Assembly: GCA_950106755.1 (NCBI GenBank)
Contig: OX467083.1
Span: 25,167,029 to 25,231,028, forward strand
From: Climacium dendroides
Taxonomy: Eukaryota; Streptophyta; Bryopsida; Hypnales; Climaciaceae
DNA: 64,000 bases
Direction: 5' to 3'
Positions 49,316 to 60,639 of the stretch are shown here, one piece after another (position 1 is the stretch's first letter; the number at the start of each line of letters is the position of its first letter). Both the position numbers and the translations under genes were made by a program. The notes under the pieces are model-generated. The model saw only the letters and a program-made list of their open reading frames with translations. It had not been told where the DNA came from and ran no database searches.

Positions 49316-50249
49316 TAGATTGTAAATATTTTTTTTTGTACAAATTTTTTGACCTTGAAATTTGGCAAGAATGTTGTTAACATAAAGAGCATGTTGTGCC
49401 AAAAGTTTCATGGTAAATAGACAATTTCTCAACTATTGGAAGGGTGTCAAAGATGGTAGCGATGAAATGGTTTCCCCCATTATTTCCCACAACTACACAT
49501 GTTGGTAGATTGTGGATTTCTTTTTTTGTGTAAATCTTTTGACCTTCAAATTTGGCACACATGTTATTAGCATAGAGGGGATCTTGTGCAAAAACATTCA
49601 TGGTAAATAAGTAAAATTTCAGCCCTTAGGAGGGTGTCAAAGTTGGAAGTAGTGAAATGGTTTTTCACAGCTACATATGTTGGTAGATTTTGAATATTCT
49701 TTTTGTATAATCTTTTTGGCTTTGAAACTTGTCACAAATGTTATTAACATAGAAATAACTTTGTGGAAAAAATTTCATAGTAAATAAGCAATTTTTCAGC
49801 CCTTGGGAGGGTGTCAAAGTTGAAGTAGTGAAACGGTTTTCACAATTGTTTCTCAAAACGACACATGTTGGTAGATTGTTAATATCTTTTTTTGTATTAA
49901 TCTTTTGGCCTTGAAATTTTTATCATATGTTATTAACATAAAGAGGTTTTTGTTCCGAGAATTTCATGGAAAAAAATAAATAATTCAATCTTTGGGAGGC
50001 TGTCAAAGTTGGCAGCAATGAAAAAATTTCCACAACTACCAATGTTGGTAGATTTTGAATAACTTTTTTTCGGTGAATCTTTTGGCCTTGAAATTTTTCA
50101 TAAATATAATTAACTTAAAGATGATGTTGTGGTAAAAATTTTGTGGTAAAATACCAATTTTTGAGCTCTCAAGAGGCTTTCAAAGTTGGCAGTACTGAAA
50201 TTTTTCTCACTGCGAATTCGAAAACGACATTTTGATTGGTACCCCACTA
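49316..50249 (-). repeat. Right inverted arm of the Tc1/mariner element (5 units)
   Basis: Reverse complement of the left arm, with five units instead of four. The extra unit lies at about 49870-50050, next to the outermost one. The unit encoded at 49377-49601 gives the same translated frame, residue for residue, as 47262-47486 in the left arm. Confidence 0.85.
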
Positions 50250-50936
50250 TACAATAGTTTGACCTCCAATGAATGTTTTTTAAGCACATGATTCATATTG
50301 AACCAAAAAGGATGATTTTCATGAAGACTAGGTTGTCCTTATAAGGTTAAAATAGAGCTAAATATTCAAGAAAGAATATCATGAGGTGGCCAAACCTCCT
50401 TGATTCACATTAATCCCTAAAGAACACATTCATTTCAAGCTTCATTGCCTATAATTGTATTCTTAAAAAATTTCCATTAGATATGAATGAAAATTTTTAA
50501 TTTCTTTTTCAAAGATGAAGTCATGTGTCTACTACAAGTCATAAAATTCTGAATTTTTTTGGAAACAATTTGAAATTATTGTGACTTTCTCAAGAAAATT
50601 GAAAAAAATTCATATCAAATATGCAATATATTGAAAAAATTTGAAAATTTTAGTATAGATGTATATAATAGTACAAAACATCATGGTGTAAACCAAAATT
50701 ATTGTATCATTTTAAAATTAGAAATCAACAAACCATGGTTATAGATCCAAAGTTCATATTGTTATAAAATATCAAAATTTTCAAAAATTTTAATTAGAGT
50801 AGAAAGTAAAATGGATAAATTTCATTTCATTAGTCTGATTCAAATTCAAAAAATATTGTTTCTATGGCTAAAACTCACATCAAGAGTAAATAGCAAGAAA
50901 TGTCCCAAATACACTACAAAGGTGACCATAGATCAA

Positions 50937-52665
50937 GGATTGCTATTATATGTGAGCCTAACATTATGAGCCTGTGAATCTAGACACATATCTTTTTGGT
51001 GTCTATGTTAGACACTTTCCATGATTATAATGGAACTATGTTATAAAAATCTATATTACATATATTTATGTTATGAGTACTTTCAATAGTTGTGGGTATC
51101 TACTTATACCTAGTGTAGTATAAGAACAATAGTAATTTTGTTCAATTTTTGTTTGGTGATGTTAATTCCACCTGTTTTCTATAGTATAGAGGTATTTTGG
51201 GTTAATTCTCTATAGTTGTTGGTTCATTTGAGGTTTCGGTGAATTGGTGGTGTTTCATCTATAGTTTTAGTCAATGGATGAAAGGGGTATGAACTATAGA
51301 GGTGGTTACAAACTAACTATGGGATTTAGGGGAAGTTCAATGGATGCTGGCGTTGGTGCGCAGTCTGGAAGAGAGTCTAGAGCTCTTGTGGTGGTGGCCG
51401 GCAGTTGGGAGTTGGTAGAGTGAGCAATTGATTTTCGTTTTGAGGTGTGAGTTCAACGTGTGAGCGGAAGCAGAGCGTCTATAGTGCTAGTGTTCATGTT
51501 AGTTGGGCTGGATCGATAGATATTACAGAGTGGAGACGGAAAGGAAGGAGGGACAATTGTATTATTTTCTATATCGAAATACAATGCGGAGATTATTGGT
51601 GAAAATTGTGTATATGGATTCATGACTGAGTTATGAAATTATGGTGTTTTTCTATTGTGTTGAGATTATGGATGTGAATGATTGTGTGTGTTGAAATTAA
51701 GTATATCAATTGTGAATATGTTTGTGTTGGGCGTTGAATCTATAGATTTAGTATCGTGAGGAAGTTCTATCGTCATGACTAGCCATGAAGGCATGTCTGC
51801 GTTTGGTTTCAATTGCTGTAGCAATTACGTATGAAGAAGATGCTATTGAGCATTTAAGATTTAAACTGGAAGTTGATCTATAGAAATTGTATCATTAGAC
51901 ACATATGAAGCATGAGGCTATAGACTGGGATCCATACAACTAGAAAATGAGTGATATAAAAGTAAACCGAGAGTTGTCTAAGTAACTAAGTTAAATCAAA
52001 GCAAATGTAAATTTTGCAATCAATTGGACTATTTAAAGCCTAAATTTGAAATGAATGAGAGAAATAATTAATTTATCATCAATAGAAATAATCTAGAGTA
52101 CATAGTTAGGAAAAGGAGTTTCAATCGAAGACTAGAAAATGAGAAGATCAATTAGTGAATTCAAAAGAGAAGCTGTGGAGCGGACTCAATAGAATTGGTA
52201 AAGCATGTTGGGAGAATGGAGTACAAAGAGAAGAATACAAGCAATTGTTGATGTGGTCTAGATATAGAAGAAATCCAATTGAAGACTATACAGGGCTGGT
52301 GATTGGAAGGAAAAGCTAAAGCTATGGAATGAGAGAATCAATGGAATAAGTTTTTCTTCTAGTTTAATTATAATAAATTCAAGCTATATCTATTGTAAGT
52401 ATAGAGTTGAATATTCCTCCATTCCCTTCAATTGTGCATAAACCTGGGGTATGGATTAAATCCATTACCTTATAGGATTACCTTAGAGCATCCTTACCTC
52501 CTTAAGGATGAACTCAAAACTATAGGAATTTGTATCCTTACCTCCTTAAGGATGAACTCAAAACTATAGGAATTTGTCGATAGTTCATCTATAGAAAATT
52601 CCAATCTACACCTAGGCTTATATACTCACATTTCTATGCTTATACACTAGCATTGTTGACTATGA
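50937..52665. mobile_element. 1.73-kb insertion within the dispersed repeat
   Basis: The host repeat is interrupted exactly here: removing 50937-52665 plus one copy of ATCAA restores the order seen in the copy near 36.27 kb (GGATTGAGCATCTTC against GATCAAACATTTTC). ATCAA flanks both sides (50932-50936 and 52666-52670), a 5-bp target duplication. The insert does not start TG or end CA, has no clear terminal repeat and encodes no recognised protein, so its class is unknown. It contains a 44-bp perfect tandem duplication. Confidence 0.55.
52491..52578 (+). repeat. Perfect 44-bp tandem duplication
   Basis: Two units starting TCCTTACCTCCTTAAGGATG and ending AGGAATTTGT(A/C) follow one another; only the last base differs. 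CCTTAAGG inside each unit is palindromic. Confidence 0.95.
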
Positions 52666-52854
52666 ATCAAACATTTTCTACTTTAAAAAAGTCAATAATT
52701 CCATAATGAGGAAATTTGCAATACTATTCACTTACTGAAAATGTACCCAAGCAATTTAAAAAAATATTGGATGAAAATTAATCTTATACCACTGTTGCAA
52801 ACACAAAGTGTTCAATGGATGACTTCAATTGAGAATGTATAATAGAAAAAATGT

Positions 52855-53520
52855 TTTTTGTCAAATTTTTTTTATTTGCAAGGTACTTAAGTACATTTTT
52901 AGTGAATATTATTGCAAAGCCCCTCATTATGATCTTATTGACTTTTCTAAAGAAAAAGGTATTTAATCCATGAATCACCCTTGTAGTACATTTAGGCTCG
53001 TATTTAGGACATTTCTTGCTATTTACTCTTGATGAGAATTTTAGTCATAAAAGCCATATCTTTTGAATTGAAGTTCAATTAATATAATGAAGCTTATCCA
53101 TTGCACTTTCTACTCTAATTGGAAATTGTAAAAAAATCTTAAATTCCAATATTTTATAGTGCTCAATATGAATTTTGGACCTATAACCCTGGTTTGTTGA
53201 TTTTCTAATTATAAAATGACACAATAAATTTAGTTTATACCATATATATAAAACTATATTATAAATCTATAATGAAAATTTTAGTTCTTTTATAATATAT
53301 TTTGCGTTTGATATGAATTTCTATTCAATTTTTTTCTTAAAAAATTCAATGTAATTTCAAATTTTTCTAAAAAAGATTGGAAATTTTAGAACTTGTATCA
53401 AACATGTGATTTCATCTCTAAAAAATTAACATAAAAATTTCATTTATATCTAGTTGGAAAAATGACAACAAACAAAATAATGAACAGTGAGGCTAGAACT
53501 TAGTGGTCATGGGACCATCC
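52855..53520 (-). repeat. Dispersed repeat family, reverse copy
   Basis: Reverse complement of the family: carries ATCCATGAATCACCCTTGTA, TTTCTTGCTATTTACTCTTG, TTTGTTGATTTTCTAATTA and GGTCATGGGACCATCC. With the split copy before it, it makes a tail-to-tail inverted repeat centred near 52.8 kb. Confidence 0.65.
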
Positions 53521-55390
53521 TTAGAGGGTAAAAAATGTTCTTTTTTTCCATCCTATAAACTTAGGTGAAATCATCCAAAGGACAAAAAAAATTGCAACAT
53601 CCATCAAGGGTTCAAAAATAATTTTTTTGCTTTGAGCTAATATTCTTGGACTTTCTAGAGTATTTTGGAGCCCATATGCCATTTGTAACAATGTCACAAA
53701 GACACATGTTTGTATTGTGTTTGTACCATCACAAGTCACAACCTAACGCCAACAATGAATAGACAAAAATAGTCCAACAATGAGATTCTTTATTTACAAT
53801 ATAAAGTAGAAGCATCATTATCCATTGGTTTAAGGGTTTTGGATATGATGTCTACTAATACACATCCAACAAATTATTGGATCCTACTAGCAAGAGAAAA
53901 ATGATTTTTGTGCACTTTCAAATGTATTATTTGGACAATGTGAGATTAAGTTGTAAATTTTAAAAGAGACAACTATACATGCACCTAATACCAATGCAAG
54001 GGTTTGATGTTTAGATGTAGTACATCTTTCTAATCACATCTATTCTTTTTTTTTAAATTATAAGATTTTAGAAGTGACAGTTATGGGTACAATGAAAGTT
54101 ATGGGTAATACTACCTTATTGTACCATTAACATTACAATTTTTTGTTTATTCACATATATGCCTTCACAAGCACAAGTACAATTGCTTTTGATGAAGGTG
54201 AGTATCATCACTAGGGCTTTGTTTTTTGGCCTTAAAAGGCAAATTGCATTCATGTTTGATATGTAGCAAAATACCTATACAATTTTGGATGGGATTGTGA
54301 TGGGCCGTTTGCTGTTGAGATTAAGTACGGAATGGAATTGATGCCAAACCAACCACAATGAAGTGAGTAAATTAAGGTTTTATTGTCAATTGCAATGCCT
54401 TCACATCCACACTTCATGCCTTAAGTTCGCCACTCCTCGCATTAACAACACATCTCTTGCACTTGTCACTCCACTCTTGTCCCTATAAAGAATCTAGATT
54501 GCACTAATTCCTACTTCACAATCTCTGTAGCGTCTTGTGATTTCAAGTAGTAATTCACCATCTCCTCCTCCTACGTGATTGAGTGATTTGCCAAATTGTA
54601 CTCTAAGCAGTATATTGTAGAGAGTTTGTGGTGTTGAATGTTAATTGTTTTGATTATTGTCTGTAGTTGTTGGTATGGCAGCATTACACTTTCAAGCATA
54701 TGTAAGAGGTAGCATGTAGTTACAAATATATATAGAAATCCTTATTCATTCCATAAGCATCTATTGACTATCGTTGTTTCCCGTGGGTTCAGTAAACTTG
54801 TATGCTTGGAATTTTGTTTTACTTGTAGTGCATCCCAAATATTTTTATTCTAGTAATTGTTGTGTACAATGGAATCTATGAACGAGGATATTGGAACATA
54901 TATTGTTGCCAAAGCAGTACGGGCTTTGTTAGTTGCATTCTTCATGAAGATAAAAGTTAGGAAGGTTGCAAAGGAGGCGTTGGAGCTAGCATAGAAGGAG
55001 ATGAAGCATAAGGGCAAGATGTTTGAGGCATGAAGAGTTGAAGGAAGAAGAAAATGGCATTCTATTTTCAATCTTTGCAAGGTATGAGTATAAGGCAACC
55101 CTTGATTTTGGTCTTCAACAACTCTAGAGATGCTGGAAGTAATAGGAACAAAGTCAATTTTGCAAAGTAGTATCCAAGCAATGAGGACAAAGTGCGATTA
55201 GTTGGCAACTAGAAAAGTATATTGGTGTTTGTAGACACAGGAATTACTTTGAGTTCATCCTCAAGATTGGGAGCTCCAATGGTGTTGAGCACAAAGTCAC
55301 TTCTTATATTAATTTTGGAGGATTTTGCAAAGTTTGTTAATGCAAATTTGGTGGAGATTCCAAATGATTCAAGGGTTTAGATGATGATTC
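53521..55390. other. AT-rich spacer with unassigned open fragments
   Basis: Short frames on both strands, for example minus 54850-55098, look faintly gene-like but match no family I recognise and carry no splice evidence. Further open sequence at 55564-55752 follows the fold-back element. It could be transposon or gene debris. Confidence 0.4.
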
Positions 55391-55501
55391 TACTATAAAA
55401 AAACAAGGGTATAAATGACTTGTCCACAATGATTACAAGCACAACAATGACTACTATAATCATTATAGACAAGTCATTTATACCCTTGTTTTTTTGTAGT
55501 A
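55391..55501. mobile_element. 111-bp fold-back MITE with TTC duplication
   Basis: The left end starts TACTATAAAAAAACAAGGGT; the reverse complement of the right end starts TACTACAAAAAAACAAGGGT. The pairing continues through ATAAATGACTTGTC, leaving a short loop. TTC flanks both sides (55388-55390 and 55502-55504). The 3-bp duplication and TACTACAA-like tip are reminiscent of CACTA ends but the class is not certain. Confidence 0.65.
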
Positions 55502-55829
55502 TTCTGATTTTCACTCTCCACTACAAAAGAGGAGGACCAATAAGTGGTGAAAGTGAGTAATCCTTGGTCGAGAAATTGTTAAGATTGCCACCAAAAATTT
55601 CGAACACTATAGGCAACAAAGTTACTATAGACAAAGGGGATTATGACAAGCAAGAACATTTTGCATATGGTGAATTGCAAAGTTGGGTTAAATGTGATAG
55701 AGTAGATATGAGTGATCTTGAATCCAAATTACAAATGCCCATATATGTTTAAATGTTTTGCTTTAAATCAAAAGCCTTGTATTATGGCTTTTATGTTACA
55801 TCTTTGAGGTGCCCAAAGTACCTTAGTCA

Positions 55830-56590
55830 AGGTTGTTCTGGCGGATAATTTGACAACTTGACAAACACAACGAACACAACATGACATTAGAATCCATGTC
55901 CGTCTAATAGGGTCAACGGGTAGGTTGACTTTTTTACCTTGCTCGGTCCACCAAGTGGCATCCACGTGGTAACATTTGGGCGATTGCGGGTATAGGCAAC
56001 CTCACGAGGGAGTGACTGCAAAAAGAGGACGACCACTTATATAGGGCGACCACGTGTAGGGCGACTTCTGGTTAAGCAATAGAGTTCTAGAGTGTTTAGG
56101 GGTTTAGATTTAGATGACTTCTGATACACCCGCAGTTGGCCCCTTCGTACCCAAATTTGCCTGTTAGGTACCCACAATCGCCCCCTCTACTATCCGAAGT
56201 CGCCCCCTAGGTACTCAAAGTCGCCTTCTAAGTACCCGCAGTTGCCCCCTCTAGTACCCGAAGTCGCCTTTTGGTACCCGTAGTTGTCTTAGTAGACCTG
56301 CAGTCGCCCTCCTAGATCTACAATTGCCCCATAGTTGGACCCGGAGTTGTCTCAGGCCTTTGGAGTTGCAGTCACCCACTGTTTTCGACCCATGGTCGAC
56401 CATACTCACATGGATTGACCTTTCTGTGTAGAAAAAAAATTTCTACATGTCAAGCAGAATTTTTTTGAAAAAGGGGCGACTGCACTATGAGCTTGTCTAA
56501 TATAATAGACACGCGTTCAATACAACATGCAACACTCAATAGACAACTCGACACCAAAACCCAAAATCATATTCAAAAGAACAACCCTGG
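55830..56590. mobile_element. Probable MULE-like non-autonomous element with internal minisatellite
   Basis: The ends are short inverted repeats (left AGGTTGTTCTGG; reverse complement of right CCAGGGTTGTTCTT). Flanks are CCTTAGTCA (55821-55829) and CCTTAGTGA (56591-56599), a 9-bp duplication with one mismatch. The subterminal parts also pair weakly. It has no coding capacity. Borders rest on an imperfect duplication, so they are tentative. Confidence 0.5.
56110..56400 (+). repeat. C-rich minisatellite, ~24-26-bp unit
   Basis: Drifting copies of GTACCCGAAGTCGCCCCCT, about ten in a row, make a C-rich island in AT-rich DNA. KpnI-like GGTACC cores recur. Confidence 0.75.
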
Positions 56591-56599
56591 CCTTAGTGA

Positions 56600-57576
56600 A
56601 TAAAGGGGACCTTAGGGGTGAATTCCCAAGCCTTGCAAAAGTTTAAGAAGGGAGAAATGAGTGACTCCTAAGCAAACAAGGCATGATAGCGCCTTGGATT
56701 AAAAAAACATGGTAGACTATCTTACATATGTAAAAAGCCCTTGAAAAGACTCTTCAACCTTCCAAAGAATGTGTAATTTGAATTAGTTGGCTAGAAGTTA
56801 TGGCCGTTTAAAGTGGTCTTGGTGCCATCAAGACACTTAAGGACTAAGAACAAGAGGTTTTGAATGAATCCTTCATGGAAATATGTTATGTAATATATCA
56901 TTGAAAAACTAAGAACACAAAGAAGTTAAAATGATAAGCATTATGAGGTTCTAAATTACAAGCCCAAAATTATGGTCATGAGAAAGGTTGTGGTAAAGGT
57001 GTAATATTGCTTCCGATGAATCCAAATCTTTGAAGGGCCATAGCTTTGCAAAAAATTAACCAAATGAAACAAGTGAGCAATTCATCGGCATTTATTTGTT
57101 GCACAAATATCTGAAATGGGCTTGCATGTGGGATTTAAAGCTCTGATCACAAAGTTTAACCATTCGGAAGTTCAGAAGTTCTAATGGGGTTGTAACTTGA
57201 TGATTTTGGTTGGAAATGAGTGGTCTTTTAAAACCAATGTGGATTTTGGAAGTTCCTTTGACCTACAAGAAGGGAGTTTGCCAAATTCTACAAAAAATGT
57301 TATAAAAGGGGTTGGTCTCCTCTTTCCTCTTCGAACCTTAGTGAGTCTCGGTGACTCAAGATTGATGATGAAACTTCATCATCAGATCCAAGATACCATA
57401 GAACATTTATATATATGTTCCATGACACTGATTAGATGAAGTCCCACTCTTTGCTAAGCCATTTCCAATGTATTCTGAATTATGAGTCTTGTTTAGTGAT
57501 GATGTGAAAGTAACAAATATACAATGGGCTTAGGATGGAGTGGGGTAACATTCAAGGGTGGTTAGTACCAATGGGA
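56600..57576. other. AT-rich spacer
   Basis: One plus-strand frame at 57197-57439 (80 codons) is open but not recognised. Nothing else supported. Confidence 0.45.
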
Positions 57577-58016
57577 AGTCACTACTAGAAATTGCAAGTT
57601 TTATGATTGCGAAAATATGACTGAGGATGATTGGCGACTAATTGCAGTCATATTTTGACCTTGTACTTCATGGAAATATAGTATACGTTCGTTGGGAACG
57701 CCAAATACTTCATAGGGAACCATAGGGAATGTATTTGGAAATATGGAGTCATATTTTACAGTCATATTTTTTTTGAGTCATATTTTGCAGTCATATCTTC
57801 ATAGTAATTATATTTTTTTGTTTTGAGTAGCTCAAAGTCAATTTGGGCAAGGAAATTGTTGAAAAAGTGCCTAGTCATATTCTGAATTCAATTATATTTC
57901 CAGTCATATTTTTTAGGGCAATTCTCAAAATATATGGGCAATTCAAAAAAAATATGGACAATCCAAAATAAATATGGTCAAGACATTATTTTAGGATGTT
58001 GAAACCCTAGCTATGA

Positions 58017-58185
58017 CTTTTCAAAGATTTTGAAACTCTAGCCTCCACTTTTTTAGGGTTTTGAAAATCCTAGCCACTATTTCTTTAGGATTTTAGAAAC
58101 CCTAGCCACCATTTCTTTAGGATTTTGAAAACCTTAGCCGCCACTTTTTTAAAGTTTTGAAACCCTAGCCGCCACTTCTTTGAAC
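58017..58185 (+). repeat. ~37-bp tandem array in the CACTA element
   Basis: About five copies of a unit based on TTTAGGATTTTGAAAACC and CTAGCCACCATTTCT. Confidence 0.8.
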
Positions 58186-58189
58186 TCTT

Positions 58190-58560
58190 CTTCCTTGCCT
58201 TGTGTTGTTTCTTACTTTTTAATTCTTGTTGTTTCTTGATTTTGCTTTTTAGTTGTTACTTTTTATTGCTCTTTAGTTTATAGTTTAACTCTTGTTTTTT
58301 CTTGCTCTTTAGTTCCTGCTTCTTATTTCTTGTTGCATCAAAATTCTTTCCTCTTCTTGCATTTTAACTCTTATTTTTTCTTATTCTTTAGTTTATACTT
58401 TTTGTTTCTTCTTGACTTTTAGTTTTAGTTTTTAGTTTTCTTGTTGTTGTATTTTAACTCTCATTTCTTGTTGTTTCTTGTTGTCTCTTAGTTGTAGCTT
58501 CTTATTGCATCTTAACTCTTGCTTGTTGTTATTTTTTAACACTTATTATTTTTTCCTTCT
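58190..58560 (+). repeat. T-rich degenerate array in the CACTA element
   Basis: Pyrimidine-rich DNA in which CTCTTGTTTTTTCTTGC, CTTTTTAGTT and TTCTTGTTG recur irregularly. Strong C/T strand bias and few purine runs. Confidence 0.7.
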
Positions 58561-58749
58561 TTTTCACTTCATTATCATTGTTATTCTTCCTACTTTAAAC
58601 TTGTATTACATATTTTGTATTGTTGTAAGTTTTTGAAGGTCGAACTTTATTGATCATTCACTAAAAATTAACCTCCCATTTTTTTAATTGTATGTATGCA
58701 AACATAAAAGTTGAAACAAAGTTGTTGAAAGCTACTTACAATTCAATAG

Positions 58750-59165
58750 AACCATCTTCCACTATGGTGAGTCATATTCTACATCAATCAAACACATGAC
58801 TCACCGTATTCATATTCCATGTCATCAAAAAATGTGACTCACCGTAGTCACATTCTACATCAATAAAAAATATGACTCATTGTAGTCATATTCTGAGTCA
58901 TTAAAAAATATGACTCACCGCAATCATATTCTACATTACTACAAAATATGACTTAGAAAAGTCATATTTCATGTCACTGCAAAATATGACTCATTGTAGT
59001 CATATTCCACATCACTGCAGAATATGACTCACCGCAGTCATATTCCATGTAATAAAAAAATATGACTCACCGCAGTCATATTCCACATCACTGCAAAATA
59101 TGACTAATTATAGTCATATTCCATGTCATCAAAAATTATAATTCACCACAATCATATTCCACATA
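58750..59165 (+). repeat. ~38-bp array of palindromic TATGACTCACCGCAGTCATA motifs
   Basis: About ten units in a row carry ATATGACT, a short spacer (CACCGC, CATTGT or CACCGT) and AGTCATAT, so each unit is an interrupted palindrome. Units are separated by TTC(C/T)ACATCA(C/T)... stretches. The same half-sites lie near both element ends. Confidence 0.85.
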
Positions 59166-59661
59166 GGCTTTTTTCGTATGCCCGGGCAACTCAAGAAAAA
59201 GTCAAGCCCCCCTTAGGATAGTCAAAGTATACTTCACGTTGGCATACTATGGCTAAATATGGGTATTTATACCCCTCAACCCATAACTGCCAATATGATT
59301 GATATTTGAAGTGACTGCTTTGAAACAACTGAAGTCAATCATATTCTGAGTCATCTATAGTGATTTTTGCATGAGTCATATTTTTTGATTTTATGACTCA
59401 CTACAGTCATATTTTGCAGTCATAAAACATTACTTTTGTTGTAGTGAGTAGTGCCTCCATTGAGTGTTTGGACATCAATGGAAGTTCTACCTCATGTCAC
59501 CAAGTGACATGCCCAATGTCATGTGCGGAGTATATATTAGTAGTTCTAAAGATTGAGACTTAGCAACATGAAATGGAAACAAGAACTAACACTATAAATA
59601 CGTGGCATATATAGTGGTAATGAATTGAAATTCAAGTGATATTGAAAGTGAAGTATAGTCT

Positions 59662-60220
59662 CAAGGAGTGCACTCCCCTTTTTTTATATTAGCATGCGAA
59701 CAAAACTTTGGACCCCCTATATATTTTTTGAATTTTAAATAAAATTAAATGAAAAAAATATGAATAGATTTTTCTACTTTGAAAGTTTATGTTTTGAATT
59801 ACTAATTTTTTTATTTGTTGATAATAATTACTTACAAATTTTTGAAGTAAAAAGATACACTATAGAATTGATAAATAACTTTCATACCTCTATATTATAT
59901 AAGAAAAAATTGTCTAAAAAATTGACAAAAAATTCCTAAAAATAGCTCTTTATTGAAAGCTCAATTTGAGTTTAATATTGATGCAATGGTTATCTAAATG
60001 TATTCTCTGAAAATATTTGAATTAAAAAAATATGTCATTTTACTGCATTTTTAACCTCTTCTAGAAATCATTCCATATTTTATTTGAGTTTGAAATTTTG
60101 AGAGTAGAATCCTATAGTCATTAGTAAACAATGCTCAAAATTTGAAGTTAAAATTATAGCTGATTAGAAACCACTTATTCGCAAGTGGTTTATTGTAGTA
60201 GAACTAAGTGCCTCTCCGAG
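59662..60220 (+). mobile_element. Diverged hAT-like MITE, older copy
   Basis: Matches the element at 61851-62425 along most of its length in the same orientation (shared TGAATAGAT, GTTTATGTTTTGAATTA, CACCTCTATATTATATAAG-type blocks, GATGCAAT, TTGTTAAACAA-type block). Its own ends, CAAGGAGTGCACTCCCC and CCTCTCCGAG, are eroded versions of that element's ends. No target duplication survives. Confidence 0.55.
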
Positions 60221-60639
60221 AGCATTGTGAGCCTATTAAATTGTGAAGGGCCTTTAAAAGTTATTTGGAGCTATAAAGTGTTATATAGATCGCATCATTC
60301 TAAGTCAAACACACTCTTCAAACACAACGGCAAGTGGATTGCAAAGGACATACTACAATTCAAAGTGAAGGTGGTATAGTTTGTTGTCACAAATTGAAGA
60401 CATTGTAGGAACTTGCGATTGTATGCAACAAAGTTGCCTCCAATTGTTTCAAAGTAGATGAATCATAACACCACCATAGAAAAATTAAAAAAAACGTTGA
60501 ATTCACAACCTCTTCCAACTCCGGTTTGATGGTCATTTTATGATAAAATTCAAGTCTTGAATAGCTTTGTATAAATTGTTGAGAGTACTTAGTATGCCAT
60601 CTGCATCCTAATGCAATAGTTCAAGATGGATTATGGTAG

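Larger units (their letters stand above)
46791..50249 (+). mobile_element. Complete but inactive Tc1/mariner element, 3.46 kb, with long inverted repeats
   Basis: Both tips carry the same end, CAATGGGGTACCAATC on the left and (reverse complement) TAGTGGGGTACCAATC on the right, flanked by TA at 46789-46790 and 50250-50251, the Tc1/mariner target duplication. The inverted arms are unusually long, about 760 bp left and 934 bp right. Each arm is an array of a ~180-bp unit. Between them lie a TGAG-rich repeat tract and a broken DD34E transposase. The orientation given is that of the transposase. The arms are still highly similar over their inner parts, implying a fairly recent origin or gene conversion between arms, while the transposase carries several disabling mutations. 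Confidence 0.9.
50460..52790 (+). repeat. Dispersed repeat family copy, split by an insertion
   Basis: Family sequence runs from 50460 to about 50936 (AGATATGAATGAAAATTTTT, CATGGTGTAAACC, ACACTACAAAGGTGACCATAG) and resumes at 52671 (TTTAAAAAAGTCAATAATTCC, ACTGAAAATGTACCCAAGC) to about 52790. The intact copy at 35756-36420 shows both parts contiguous. It forms a tail-to-tail pair with the reverse copy at 52855-53520. Confidence 0.65.
57580..59446. mobile_element. Non-autonomous CACTA element, 1.87 kb
   Basis: Left end CACTACTAGAAATTGCAAG; reverse complement of the right end CACTACAACAAAAGTAATG, then TTTTATGA on both. These are the CACTA tips of En/Spm-type elements. The flanks carry the same 3-mer AGT (57577-57579 and 59447-59449), the expected duplication. 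Subterminal copies of GACTGCAAAATATGACT and its complement lie near both ends, as in CACTA elements where they bind transposase. There is no transposase frame. The interior is made of three tandem arrays. Confidence 0.88.

Noticed and set aside
60185..60379. A short gene of 64 codons
   Set aside because: Its start overlaps the eroded right end of the hAT-like MITE and no family match was seen.
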